From JBBSUQ01 sp964389755 (GTDB taxonomy: Bacteria > Bacteroidota > Bacteroidia > Flavobacteriales_D > Crocinitomicaceae): DNA of 64,000 nt. Made by a program: the position numbers and the translations under genes. The notes below the pieces were generated by a model. The model had not been told where the DNA came from, made no database searches, and saw only the letters and a list, made by a program, of their open reading frames with translations. The stretch spans positions 62,001 through 126,000 of the forward strand of contig CAYMEW010000002.1 of assembly GCA_964389755.1 (NCBI GenBank), read 5' to 3'. Each line of letters starts with the position of its first letter. Position 1 is the stretch's first letter. Below are positions 17,018 through 25,425 of this stretch, in pieces.

Positions 17018-19540
17018 TCATCGGATTAGGGTGACATTTCCGGAAAGTGTTTCCGTGCTACCATCTTTATACATAACTTCGATGACGTACGCATAAACCC
17101 CGCTGTTGAGCATTTGACCGTTAAAGTCACCCCGCCAGGAAAGCAATGGATCGCTCGACTGAAGGATGCGGTTACCCCAGCGATCGTAGATGTACAGGGT
17201 GAAAGATGCTACATCGGAGCCCACAATCGGGCGCAGGAAATCATTGCGTCCGTCGCCGTTCGGTGAAAAACCGGTCGGAAGGTGCATTCCTTCGGAACCC
17301 ATTGGCGGAGCATCGGTAACGCGGAAAACGGCAACGATCGTTTCATTTTGGGTCACATCGATACTGTTTGTGTCCGAAGAAGCGGGCTGATTGAGCGGAC
17401 CGACCTGGTATTCCCAGTGATCGAACACGTAACCGGAATTCGCTTTGGCACGCAACAGTGTTTCAATTCCCCCGAAATAACTCGCACTCCACGGATAGGA
17501 AGGCGCCCAGACGGAGTTTACACGAATTTCACCGCCACCTGCAGGACTGACGTCAAAGGTCAGGTCGTATGGCCCGGAAAGATTATAACAGTTGATGAGT
17601 CCCTGTTCGAGCGCCGTGCAGCGCAGGTCGATAAAGTTCTTCATCGTTTGGACATTGTTTTGCCAGTCGGCCAGGGTTCCTCCCCAACGGGTGATCTGAC
17701 CCGGCATTTCCGGTGCGATCTCGGCGATCATACTGTCGAGCAACTGGTTCATATATGAACAGGAAAAATGCGTGTTCACGAGGTCGGCATAGCGCGTAAT
17801 GTAGTACTGCCGCACCTGGTCATTTTCGGAGATCAGTTTGTTGAGTACGGTGGTGTGACCCTGGCTTCCCGGATCCGGTAAATTCTCGGCATTGCACGGA
17901 TCGGCGTTCGCCGAAGGGTCCGGAATTCCGGTGTAGTTGATGTAATGCCCGAAAGTCGCGTCCATGTCCCACAGGGTGTAGCGCCACTTCTTCTTGTCTT
18001 CGTTCGGATCCATCCCGCGCCACCAGGCCGTGTTCCAGTTCAGCCAGTCCTGGGAAACGATGTACGAGTTGATCACGAAGTAATCGACCAGCGATTCCCA
18101 GTTAAGCAGGCTGTCCACGTAATGGAAGTCGGCGGCATTTCCCATGTTGTTGGCCATGATATACGCCTCGAGATTGTCCCATGCCGGTTGTGCGTTCGGT
18201 GCTCCGTACTCTTCCCAGGTCGACCCCCATGTTTTAAGGTATTGCAGGTTGAATTTATTCTGACCGTAATAAAATTCCGTGTAATCGGCATCGTCCACTT
18301 TTTCGCGGATGTCGTAGACTCCCCAGTATTGTCCGTTCAGGTACAAAACACAGGGTCTCCAGGTACGTTCGTCAAGTTTCAGATCGGCCCGGATCGAAAG
18401 TGTATGGACAAACGCATCGCGAATGTGTGCACCGTTTTCGAAGGGATAATTGTCGTTGGCAGCAGCTTTGAGGATGAGTCGCTGAAATTCATCGCGGTCT
18501 TTTTCGGGGAATACCTGGTGTTCGATATCGTCGTTGTAACCGAACTGATCGCGCATAATAAAATCGAAACCGCGCTGCTGGTAAGCCCAGGAATCGTTCC
18601 CGTGTTTGTTAAAATGTCCCTGCCCTTCGCTGATAAAGGTCTGATCTGCTTCAAAAAATTCGAAGGACCCGACGCGATCGGAGGGCGCACTTTGATTACC
18701 ATTGGCGATGAGGTCGTACACCGGGTTGCTGCAAATTGAAACGACAGGCATCGTATGCGTAACGCCGATGAAATAGGTATTTGTTTCGGTAAACGACGGA
18801 AGCTGCGTTCCTGTTGCAACAGCGCGTAAAACGGTGGTCGCCGCAATGTTCACCGGACCGGAATAGAGGTTCGATGACGTGGTTGGATCGGAGCCGTCAG
18901 TTGTGTAATAAATGGTCGCAGCTGCATCCGGACAGGTAATGGTAACCGACTGCGAACCGCTGTAAAATCCGGGAGCAAGGCTCATAACGGGAGTCGGTTC
19001 ATAGAAGTTGACACCGCCGGTATTCGATGCGCCGGGAGTCGGCGTTGTGAACAGGCTCCAGGTCGTGGCGCCGTCCGTTGTGCGACCAACGGAATGATCT
19101 GCTTTGGTTCGATGCACCATGTGCAGGGAGTCGACCACATTTCCGAGTGCATTCGACAGGATGATCCATTCCCCCTCTGTTTGGGTAAGCCCGAAGTCCG
19201 GATGGATTTCCGCCCCGGCAACCAGCCCGCGGCGCGAACAAAAGACCATCAGGTATCCGTTTGCCGGCACCGATCCCGAAGGAATTTGCCACTTGGTCAG
19301 GTTGTTATCCTTGTCCGAGAGGTAGTAGCCGGTGAGATCGACGGGGGCACCGCTTGAATTATACAATTCAACCCAGTCTTCCTGTTCGCCGAAAGAATCC
19401 GTGATCCCGGAGAGGTTGGAACAGGAATATTCATTAATAACGACCTGGCCGTGCAACGAAAGCGAGCACAGTGCCGTCAAAAGAGTTGCAAAAGCTAAAC
19501 GAGTAGACGTATGCATAAGTAGTGTTTTAGACCTTTTCAC
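17018..19540 (-). CDS. CotH kinase-family secreted protein with lamin-tail and T9SS type B sorting domains
   Basis: The protein has 840 residues. The signal peptide fits best from the Met at 19516 (MHTSTRLAFATLLTALCSLS). A lamin-tail domain (VVINEYSCSNLSG to about residue 170) is followed by a chitobiase-like C-terminal domain (IYYTTDGSDPTT). Next is the CotH domain (about residues 270-590), with GVYDIREKVDDADY and the metal-binding WDMDATFG. Then come a beta domain and a type B CTD (LPTGFSPNGDGRNDF through to SGNVTLIR). CotH proteins are atypical kinases that phosphorylate spore-coat or surface proteins; whether this one acts outside the cell is unknown. It is co-transcribed with the PorP/SprF gene. 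Confidence 0.88.
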   Translation of the reverse strand: MKRSKTLLMHTSTRLAFATLLTALCSLSLHGQVVINEYSCSNLSGITDSFGEQEDWVELYNSSGAPVDLTGYYLSDKDNNLTKWQIPSGSVPANGYLMVFCSRRGLVAGAEIHPDFGLTQTEGEWIILSNALGNVVDSLHMVHRTKADHSVGRTTDGATTWSLFTTPTPGASNTGGVNFYEPTPVMSLAPGFYSGSQSVTITCPDAAATIYYTTDGSDPTTSSNLYSGPVNIAATTVLRAVATGTQLPSFTETNTYFIGVTHTMPVVSICSNPVYDLIANGNQSAPSDRVGSFEFFEADQTFISEGQGHFNKHGNDSWAYQQRGFDFIMRDQFGYNDDIEHQVFPEKDRDEFQRLILKAAANDNYPFENGAHIRDAFVHTLSIRADLKLDERTWRPCVLYLNGQYWGVYDIREKVDDADYTEFYYGQNKFNLQYLKTWGSTWEEYGAPNAQPAWDNLEAYIMANNMGNAADFHYVDSLLNWESLVDYFVINSYIVSQDWLNWNTAWWRGMDPNEDKKKWRYTLWDMDATFGHYINYTGIPDPSANADPCNAENLPDPGSQGHTTVLNKLISENDQVRQYYITRYADLVNTHFSCSYMNQLLDSMIAEIAPEMPGQITRWGGTLADWQNNVQTMKNFIDLRCTALEQGLINCYNLSGPYDLTFDVSPAGGGEIRVNSVWAPSYPWSASYFGGIETLLRAKANSGYVFDHWEYQVGPLNQPASSDTNSIDVTQNETIVAVFRVTDAPPMGSEGMHLPTGFSPNGDGRNDFLRPIVGSDVASFTLYIYDRWGNRILQSSDPLLSWRGDFNGQMLNSGVYAYVIEVMYKDGSTETLSGNVTLIR

Positions 19541-19659
19541 GTTTCAAGATCAAAATATTAGAGTAATATTAAGAAATTGTAAAGAACATTTCTAATTTTA
19601 AGACGCAAAATGCAGTGGAAAGTTGATTCCGCTCCTTGTTTTTTAACAAATCTCCATTT

Positions 19660-20049
19660 ATGAAAAGCATACATATCCTTCTTTTTGCCTGTATCTTAGC
19701 CCTGTTTTCCTGTAAAAAAGTGGAAGGAGAGGGCGGACTCGGAACCATTCGTGGCAAGATCAGGGTGGATAACTACAATAATGCCGGCGTATTTATTTCC
19801 ACCTATCCGGGAGCCCAGGAAGATGTGTATATCATTTACGGGAACGATGACAATGTTCAGGATGACAAGGTGGAATGCAGCTACGACGGTTCATTTGAGT
19901 TCCGATACCTCAACAAGGGGAAATACCGCATCTTCGTTTACGAGGATTGTGCTTCCTGCGCTTCGGGTGAACAGGCAATCATCCTGGATGCGGAGGTCAG
20001 CAGTAAAAAAGATGTTATTGACCTCGGTGAAATCACAATTCGCAAATAG
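19660..20049 (+). CDS. lipoprotein, hypothetical
   Basis: The start at 19660 gives a lipoprotein signal (MKSIHILLFACILALFSCKK); the frame upstream to 19636 is not needed. The 129-residue protein looks like a carboxypeptidase-regulatory-like beta sandwich (GTIRGKIRVDNYNN, SYDGSFEFRYLNKGKYRIFVYEDC), so it may be a small surface lipoprotein. Its TAG overlaps the GTG start of the next gene, so the two are likely translated together. Confidence 0.65.
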   Translation: MKSIHILLFACILALFSCKKVEGEGGLGTIRGKIRVDNYNNAGVFISTYPGAQEDVYIIYGNDDNVQDDKVECSYDGSFEFRYLNKGKYRIFVYEDCASCASGEQAIILDAEVSSKKDVIDLGEITIRK

Positions 20050-20795
20050 TGAGTTTCCTGAAAAAGATACTGCTACTGGCTTCCCTTTCCGCCACATCGG
20101 CTTTCGGACAGCATTATTACAGTACAACGGGGGAACTCTGGCTAAATAGCGGTGTTAAATACAAATTCAACAAACAACTCGACCTGGCACTCGACCTCAA
20201 CGGGAGATTCGGGGATTATAAACTCCAGACTTTTTTCCCGGAATTCATCGTCAAATACGAGTTTTTCGAATGGTTCAAACCTTCCGTGGAATACCGGATC
20301 GTGCTCGATCGGGAAAAGGAAGAATATTATTCATTCGGAAACCGGATCAACCTGAATTTCAATTTCCAAAAAGAGTTCGGTCGCAGTGAAGTATCTTTCC
20401 GCGTACGCTACCAAAGCGCTTTTTCAAGAGTAGGGACCGGCACGGATTATTCACCGGACTTCGACAATGCGCTGCGCTTCAAACCGGAATTCAAATACGA
20501 TCCGAAAGGATTTAAACTGACGCCCGAAGCAGCCGTGGAATTCTTTTACAATCCGAATAACGGTCCGCTGGGAAATCGTTTTACCAGAACGCGTTTTGTG
20601 CTCGGGTTTTCGTACAACCTTCCCGGCCCGCAGGAACTGGCGGTCAAGTACTTCCTGGATCATCACGTGAACGTTCCTTTTCCGAATAACCGGCATGTAC
20701 TTTCGATCGGGTATACGTATGAATTCGAGCGAAAATCAGATGAGGACGTGCTCAAAGAGGAACTCGAGGAACTGCGAAAGAAACGCCGGAATTAA
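20049..20795 (+). CDS. DUF2490 outer-membrane beta-barrel protein
   Basis: The protein has 248 residues from a GTG at 20049 that overlaps the upstream stop, with a signal peptide (SFLKKILLLASLSATSAFGQ). Alternating beta-strand segments (WLNSGVKYKFNKQLDLALDL, FKPSVEYRIVLDR) match the DUF2490 family, ending in a charged coiled tail. The function of the family is unknown; an outer-membrane location is likely. The 3' end overlaps the convergent gldH by 4 nt. Confidence 0.75.
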   Translation: MSFLKKILLLASLSATSAFGQHYYSTTGELWLNSGVKYKFNKQLDLALDLNGRFGDYKLQTFFPEFIVKYEFFEWFKPSVEYRIVLDREKEEYYSFGNRINLNFNFQKEFGRSEVSFRVRYQSAFSRVGTGTDYSPDFDNALRFKPEFKYDPKGFKLTPEAAVEFFYNPNNGPLGNRFTRTRFVLGFSYNLPGPQELAVKYFLDHHVNVPFPNNRHVLSIGYTYEFERKSDEDVLKEELEELRKKRRN

Positions 20796-21271
20796 CGGGC
20801 AGGAGCCGTATTTTCACCGGCCTCGTAAATGTGAATGCCGATATCGAGGACTTCCCGTAGTTTTTCTTCCGTGATTCCCTGTTCGAGCGTCATGTGATAC
20901 GTTCCTTTCTCCGGGAATTTGCGTCTGCGAAACCAGATCACATTTTCCACCGTCGTTCCGGTTTTTGTTCCCGACCATGACCCGTCCGGGTTTGCAATGT
21001 GGATTTCGTAGGGTTCGCGTACTTTTTGCCCCGAAGGGGTTTCCGTACCGATGAAGATCCACATGTTGTTGAACGCATAATCCGTTGTGGTACGCACACT
21101 GACCGACAGGTCGTACATTTTAGATGTATCCTCTACCTTGAAGGTAAACTTCGGCTTTACGGGCTGCTCCCAAACCCGGTCTTTGAACGCATAGGTTTTG
21201 TCGTAGAAGGGCGTTTCCGAGCAGGAAGAAAGGAGCACACCCAGGACGAGCATTGCGAAAATCCTATTCAT
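20792..21271 (-). CDS. gldH: gliding motility lipoprotein GldH
   Basis: The 159-residue lipoprotein starts at 21271 (MNRIFAMLVLGVLLSSCSE), with the body TPFYDKTYAFKDRVWEQP and a conserved FPEKGTYHMTLEQGIT. Both the pattern and the position right after ricT match GldH of Flavobacteriia. GldH is needed for gliding and chitin use in Flavobacterium johnsoniae and is part of the Gld lipoprotein set. The start overlaps the ricT stop by 8 nt. The longer frame upstream is only the shadow of ricT. Confidence 0.88.
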   Translation of the reverse strand: MNRIFAMLVLGVLLSSCSETPFYDKTYAFKDRVWEQPVKPKFTFKVEDTSKMYDLSVSVRTTTDYAFNNMWIFIGTETPSGQKVREPYEIHIANPDGSWSGTKTGTTVENVIWFRRRKFPEKGTYHMTLEQGITEEKLREVLDIGIHIYEAGENTAPAR

Positions 21272-22718
21272 CTTTTTTCGTATTAGCGCGCGGGTTGTTT
21301 CCCGGTTTCCTTGGCGGCCTGCGCTTATTAGTCCTGCGTTTGTTTGCGTTGTTTCCTTCGCCACCACCTTTATTTGCGGCATTTTCACCCGTTGCCTGTA
21401 CCTGTTTCGGCTTTTGATCACCCTGCGGTTTTTGACCCTGTCCTTCCGGGCGTTTGCGGCGTCCGCGGCCTTTATTTTCACCATCTGCTTTTGCAGCGGG
21501 GCGATTTGACCTTCCACCCGGTTTGCTGTTGTTTCCGGAAGCATCCGGTGCAGCGGAGTTTTGAGGATTCTGACGATTGCTGTTGTCACCGCTCTTTTTC
21601 TTACGCTTTTTCTTTTTGCGCTGAAAAATGTGTTCGAAACGATTGAGGCTGTCCTGTCCTACCACGTTGGTGTAATCGGGTTCTTTGAGTACTTCGCTTT
21701 CCACGAACTCCACCAGGTCTTTCGGCTTGTTACCTTCCTGGTTCATTTTCGAGATCTCCTTCACACGCTCCGGCGAAAGCGGAATAAGTCCCGTACCGAT
21801 GCCGGCATCGCCCTCATACATGTACCACATCACTTTCCGGAAAACGTCCGTTTTGATGTGATTGGCCTGTCCTTTTTCCGTTTGCAGGCGCGTGTCCGGC
21901 TTCGGAAAGCTGCGGATCGCGTCGAGGTACATATCGAGTTCGTAATTAAGGCAGCATTTCAGCTTACCGCATTGCCCGGCCAGTTTTTGCGGGTTGAGCG
22001 ACAATTGCTGATAACGTGCCGCTGAAGTAGATACCGAACGGAAGTCCGTGAGCCAGGTAGAACAGCACAACTCCCGACCGCAGGAACCGATTCCGCCGAG
22101 GCGCGAGGCTTCCTGCCGTGATCCGATCTGCTTCATTTCCACACGGATCCGGAATTCTTCGGCCATGTCTTTGATGAGTTGACGGAAATCAACCCGTCCT
22201 TCGGCGGTGTAATAAAAAATAGCTTTCGAAAGATCGCCCTGGTATTCTACGTCGGAGATCTTCATCTCGAGGTTGAGGTTGAGCGCCAGCGTCCGTGATT
22301 TATACATGACTTCCCGCTCGAGCGATCGCGCTTTGACCCAGCGGTCAATATCCTCCTGGTTGGCGATGCGGAAGATCTTTTTGGCTTCCATCGCCTTAAA
22401 ATTCGATACCTTTTTGTTGACCTGAATTCGGGCCAGTTCACCGACTACAGACACCACACCCACGTCGTGCCCGGGACTCGCTTCCACCACGACCACATCA
22501 CCGGCCTGCAGACTGAATCCCTTATTGTTTCGGTAAAAACCCTTACGGCTGTTCTTAAACCGTACTTCAACTATATCATATGGTGACTGACCTTGCGGCA
22601 ATTGCATGTTTGCCAACCAGTCATACACTTCCAATTTGTTGCATCCTCCAGAACTACAGGTACCGTTGTTTTTACATCCGCGGGGCGTTCCTCCGCTTCC
22701 ACAACTAGTACATCCCAT
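21264..22718 (-). CDS. ricT: RicT/PSP1-family protein with long disordered basic tail
   Basis: The protein has 484 residues from the Met at 22718 (MGCTSCGSGGTPRGC). An N-terminal cysteine-rich segment precedes a PSP1 C-terminal-type domain (about residues 60-250) with the motif GGIGSCGRELCCSTW and a further GQCGKLKCCLNYEL. These Cys pairs resemble the Fe-S-associated RicT (YaaT) of the Bacillus Y-complex, which affects RNase Y. The role in Bacteroidota is unknown. The last 120 residues are Lys/Arg/Asn/Gly rich and disordered, suggesting RNA binding. It overlaps gldH and follows holB by 59 bp. Confidence 0.85.
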   Translation of the reverse strand: MGCTSCGSGGTPRGCKNNGTCSSGGCNKLEVYDWLANMQLPQGQSPYDIVEVRFKNSRKGFYRNNKGFSLQAGDVVVVEASPGHDVGVVSVVGELARIQVNKKVSNFKAMEAKKIFRIANQEDIDRWVKARSLEREVMYKSRTLALNLNLEMKISDVEYQGDLSKAIFYYTAEGRVDFRQLIKDMAEEFRIRVEMKQIGSRQEASRLGGIGSCGRELCCSTWLTDFRSVSTSAARYQQLSLNPQKLAGQCGKLKCCLNYELDMYLDAIRSFPKPDTRLQTEKGQANHIKTDVFRKVMWYMYEGDAGIGTGLIPLSPERVKEISKMNQEGNKPKDLVEFVESEVLKEPDYTNVVGQDSLNRFEHIFQRKKKKRKKKSGDNSNRQNPQNSAAPDASGNNSKPGGRSNRPAAKADGENKGRGRRKRPEGQGQKPQGDQKPKQVQATGENAANKGGGEGNNANKRRTNKRRPPRKPGNNPRANTKKDE

Positions 22719-22777
22719 AATTTGAACTTTATTTGGTAAAATTAGCAATTAATTATCAAACGCATTCACTACCGCTT

Positions 22778-23896
22778 TCAGGCGAAGTGAATAAAGCGCA
22801 TCACTTTGAAACAGATGTTCGTAAAGAGAATGCGCGCATTGGCGTTTCGTTCGAGGTGATAGCAGGCGTCATCGAAGACCTGCATGAAGTCGAAAATGTT
22901 ATTTCCCGTAATGAAACGTGCGAAATTCTTCAGAAAATTATCTTCCTCTTCGGATGTTCGCGTGAGTTGGTCTTCGGTATAATTGCGAAGCATACTCTGG
23001 CGGAACATGTGCAGGGCGTAGCGCAAAAAGACCTTCTGACCTTCCTTCGGGAGCTGCGTAACCTGCTCGGACCAGTTGATCATGGCCAGTACGTCCTTTT
23101 TATAGCAAACGCGCATGAGGTTGATGAAGAGTTCCCGGTTTTGGTCCTGCTCCACGTGATCGCCCATTTCCTCGAGTACTTCGAGCAGGTCTCCGTCGGC
23201 GCGGGCCGCAATACTGTCTGCCGTGGCAGCGGAAGAATTGAAGTTCGTGCGCAAATAAGCGCTCAGGTCTTCCAGCTGGATCCGCGGAACTTTCACGATC
23301 TGTGTCCGGGAAATGATTGTCTGAAGCAGCGTTTCCTGTGTTTCACTCACCAGGATGAACAGGGTTCGCGGCGGTGGTTCTTCCAGGATCTTCAGCAACT
23401 TGTTGGAGCAGGTGGCGTTCATCAGTCCGGCCATCCAGATGAGCATCACCTTAAAACCGCCCTCGTACGATTTCAGGCTCAACTTCTTGATGATCTCCTG
23501 GCTTTCGTCCGTTCCGATCACCGGCTGACGTTCCTTCGGGTCGATGCGACGCGTCCAGTCATTCAGTGAAAAATACGGTTGTTCGGCGATCTGTTCGCGC
23601 CAGTCTTTCAAAAAAGACCCGGACGTTTTACTGATCGGAAGAACCAGTGGAAAGGAAAAGTGCAGGTCCGGGTGCTGAAGCGATTGTACTTTCCGGCAGG
23701 AAGCACATACGCCACAACTGTCGGTCTCCGAACGATCCTGGCAAAACAAGTATTGTACAAAGGCCAGTGCAACCGGAAGCGTGCCGTATCCTGCCTTTCC
23801 GAGAAAAAGCTGGGCATGGCTGACCTTTTCCGCACGTGCTTCGCGGATCAGGTGCTGCTTGAGTTCATGCTGGCCAATGACGTCCTTAAATTGCAT
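22778..23896 (-). CDS. holB: DNA polymerase III clamp-loader delta' subunit
   Basis: The protein has 372 residues from ATG 23896 (MQFKDVIGQHELKQHLI). AAA+ features are HAQLFLGKAGYG in place of a full Walker A, a four-Cys zinc segment (CQDRSETDSCGVCASC), and the sensor-1 area FILVSETQETLLQTIISR. The modified P-loop fits delta', which does not hydrolyse ATP. It lies upstream of ricT-gldH, a common arrangement in Flavobacteriales. Confidence 0.88.
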   Translation of the reverse strand: MQFKDVIGQHELKQHLIREARAEKVSHAQLFLGKAGYGTLPVALAFVQYLFCQDRSETDSCGVCASCRKVQSLQHPDLHFSFPLVLPISKTSGSFLKDWREQIAEQPYFSLNDWTRRIDPKERQPVIGTDESQEIIKKLSLKSYEGGFKVMLIWMAGLMNATCSNKLLKILEEPPPRTLFILVSETQETLLQTIISRTQIVKVPRIQLEDLSAYLRTNFNSSAATADSIAARADGDLLEVLEEMGDHVEQDQNRELFINLMRVCYKKDVLAMINWSEQVTQLPKEGQKVFLRYALHMFRQSMLRNYTEDQLTRTSEEEDNFLKNFARFITGNNIFDFMQVFDDACYHLERNANARILFTNICFKVMRFIHFA

Positions 23897-23991
23897 AGCG
23901 GTAAAATTAATGATTATTGCATGGACCACGGGACGTATTTTTCCGGGAGTGCCTTATTTTTCTTATCTTTCCTTGAAAAACACGAAACAAC

Positions 23992-24654
23992 ATGAAAAAT
24001 CTGCTTGCATTACTACTCGTATCAGCCACAGGCTTTGCCTTTTCTCAAAGTATAACCACCAGCGAACGAAACGAAAGTTTCAGTGTCGGGAATAAGAACG
24101 CTATCGTTGTGAATGTGCCGTATGGAAACCAGGAAATCGTTGAAAAAGAATTGAAAAGCGAATTGAAGGACTGGGGCGGAAAATACAACAGCAGTAAGAA
24201 TGAACAAAGCACTACCCAGGCGCAGACGAAGGACATGGGCGATAAGCACTACGATGTATATGCGAAAGTGATGACCGCTAATGACGGTACCGTGCAGGTG
24301 GCGTTTGCCGTGGATCTTGGAGGTGCCTACCTGAACAGCAGGGAACACAGTGCCCAGTTCAATGCAATGAATGCCCGGATTAAAAAGTTTGCCGCCCGCG
24401 CTGCTTCCGAATGCATCGAAACGGAGATGGACCTGGAAAATAAGGTGTTGAAAGACCTCGAAAAAGAGCAGAAAAACCTCGAAAAGGAACAATCAGATTA
24501 CGAAAAGGCGATCGAAGATTACAAGAAAAAGATCGAGGAGACACAGGCTAAGATCGAAGAAAATAAAAAGAACCAGGAAACCAAGAAATCGGAGATCTCC
24601 GTTCAACAATCCAAGATCGGGGAAGTTGAAAAGAAAAAGAAATCCATGAAATAG
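23992..24654 (+). CDS. secreted protein with C-terminal coiled coil
   Basis: The 220-residue protein has a signal peptide (MKNLLALLLVSATGFAFSQ), a globular part to about residue 140, and a long charged coiled coil (DLEKEQKNLEKEQSDYEK onward) that is nearly all Glu/Lys/Gln. The function is unknown. A TATCTTTC -7-like box about 30 bp upstream and a hairpin terminator 23 bp downstream suggest a single-gene transcript. Confidence 0.7.
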   Translation: MKNLLALLLVSATGFAFSQSITTSERNESFSVGNKNAIVVNVPYGNQEIVEKELKSELKDWGGKYNSSKNEQSTTQAQTKDMGDKHYDVYAKVMTANDGTVQVAFAVDLGGAYLNSREHSAQFNAMNARIKKFAARAASECIETEMDLENKVLKDLEKEQKNLEKEQSDYEKAIEDYKKKIEETQAKIEENKKNQETKKSEISVQQSKIGEVEKKKKSMK

Positions 24655-24676
24655 CGTCATGCGCCATTCAGAAGAG

Positions 24677-24705
24677 CCGTTCGTCCGCAAGATGAGCGGT
24701 TTTTT
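24677..24705 (+). terminator. rho-independent terminator
   Basis: Stem arms CCGTTC (24677-24682) and GAGCGG (24694-24699, one G-U pair) around an 11-base loop are followed by six T. It closes the 23992-24654 gene. Confidence 0.6.
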
Positions 24706-24732
24706 GCTGTAATGGGAATATAAAAACCGGTT

Positions 24733-25425
24733 TTAATTGTAGAGTGTTTCCTCGATCACTTCGGTGGTTTTGAGTTTTCCGAAAGAAGGAAGGTGCATGC
24801 TGTAATAGCGGAGCATGATCTCGAAAGCCTCGCGCCGCTGTGCTTTGGTCGAGTCGACTTCTGTTTCCGTAAGCAGGGCAACGAGCAGTGCGACGGCCTC
24901 ACCGGAGTAGCAGGCATGCTGCCGGTTTAAAAAACTTCCGATCTCTCCCTCTTCAAGGTCGAAGAATTGCGGGTTTTCGGAAGCGAGTTGCGGTTCGATA
25001 CCCAGGTGATGACTCAACCCAAGTAAAAATTGCAGGGGAAACGCAGATAAACGTGTGCTTTCGTCCAGTAGTTGGATTTGTGTAACGAGGAACTGAAACA
25101 AAGATGCGTCCTGCTGACTGGCACGCAGGCATTTAGCGAGTACTTCCGCCATAAAAAAAGCTACCGCCGAGCGTAACGGGTTGCCCTGGATCCCGTGACA
25201 AACGAGCGCAATTTCCAGCTGACTGATCTTTTTAAGGTCGCTGTCCGGACGTCCGTATGTTTGCATTTCACAAACAGCGAGCGGGGACAGGAAAGCCGCT
25301 TTTTTCTTTCCACCCTGGAAAATGTATTTCTGAATTCCCGAAGACTGCGTATAAAAAGTAAGTATGAGACTCGTTTCCGAATAGGCAATGCGGTTTAGCA
25401 GAATACCCGTTTCACTTTCTTTCAT
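24733..25425 (-). CDS. recO: DNA repair protein RecO
   Basis: The 230-residue protein has an OB-fold start (TGILLNRIAYSETSLILTFYTQ, read in two parts) and the LSPLAVCEMQTYGR region. A helical C-terminal domain with ESTRLSAFPLQFLLGLSHHLG follows. The four-Cys zinc motif of some RecO proteins is not evident. RecO anneals ssDNA and loads RecA with RecR. Its ATG overlaps the stop of the PorZ-like gene by one base (TGATG). Confidence 0.88.
   Translation of the reverse strand: MKESETGILLNRIAYSETSLILTFYTQSSGIQKYIFQGGKKKAAFLSPLAVCEMQTYGRPDSDLKKISQLEIALVCHGIQGNPLRSAVAFFMAEVLAKCLRASQQDASLFQFLVTQIQLLDESTRLSAFPLQFLLGLSHHLGIEPQLASENPQFFDLEEGEIGSFLNRQHACYSGEAVALLVALLTETEVDSTKAQRREAFEIMLRYYSMHLPSFGKLKTTEVIEETLYN

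Noticed and set aside
21272..21589. N-terminal extension of GldH by 106 residues
   Set aside because: The stretch is the out-of-frame shadow of the basic ricT tail; the lipoprotein signal at 21271 marks the true start.
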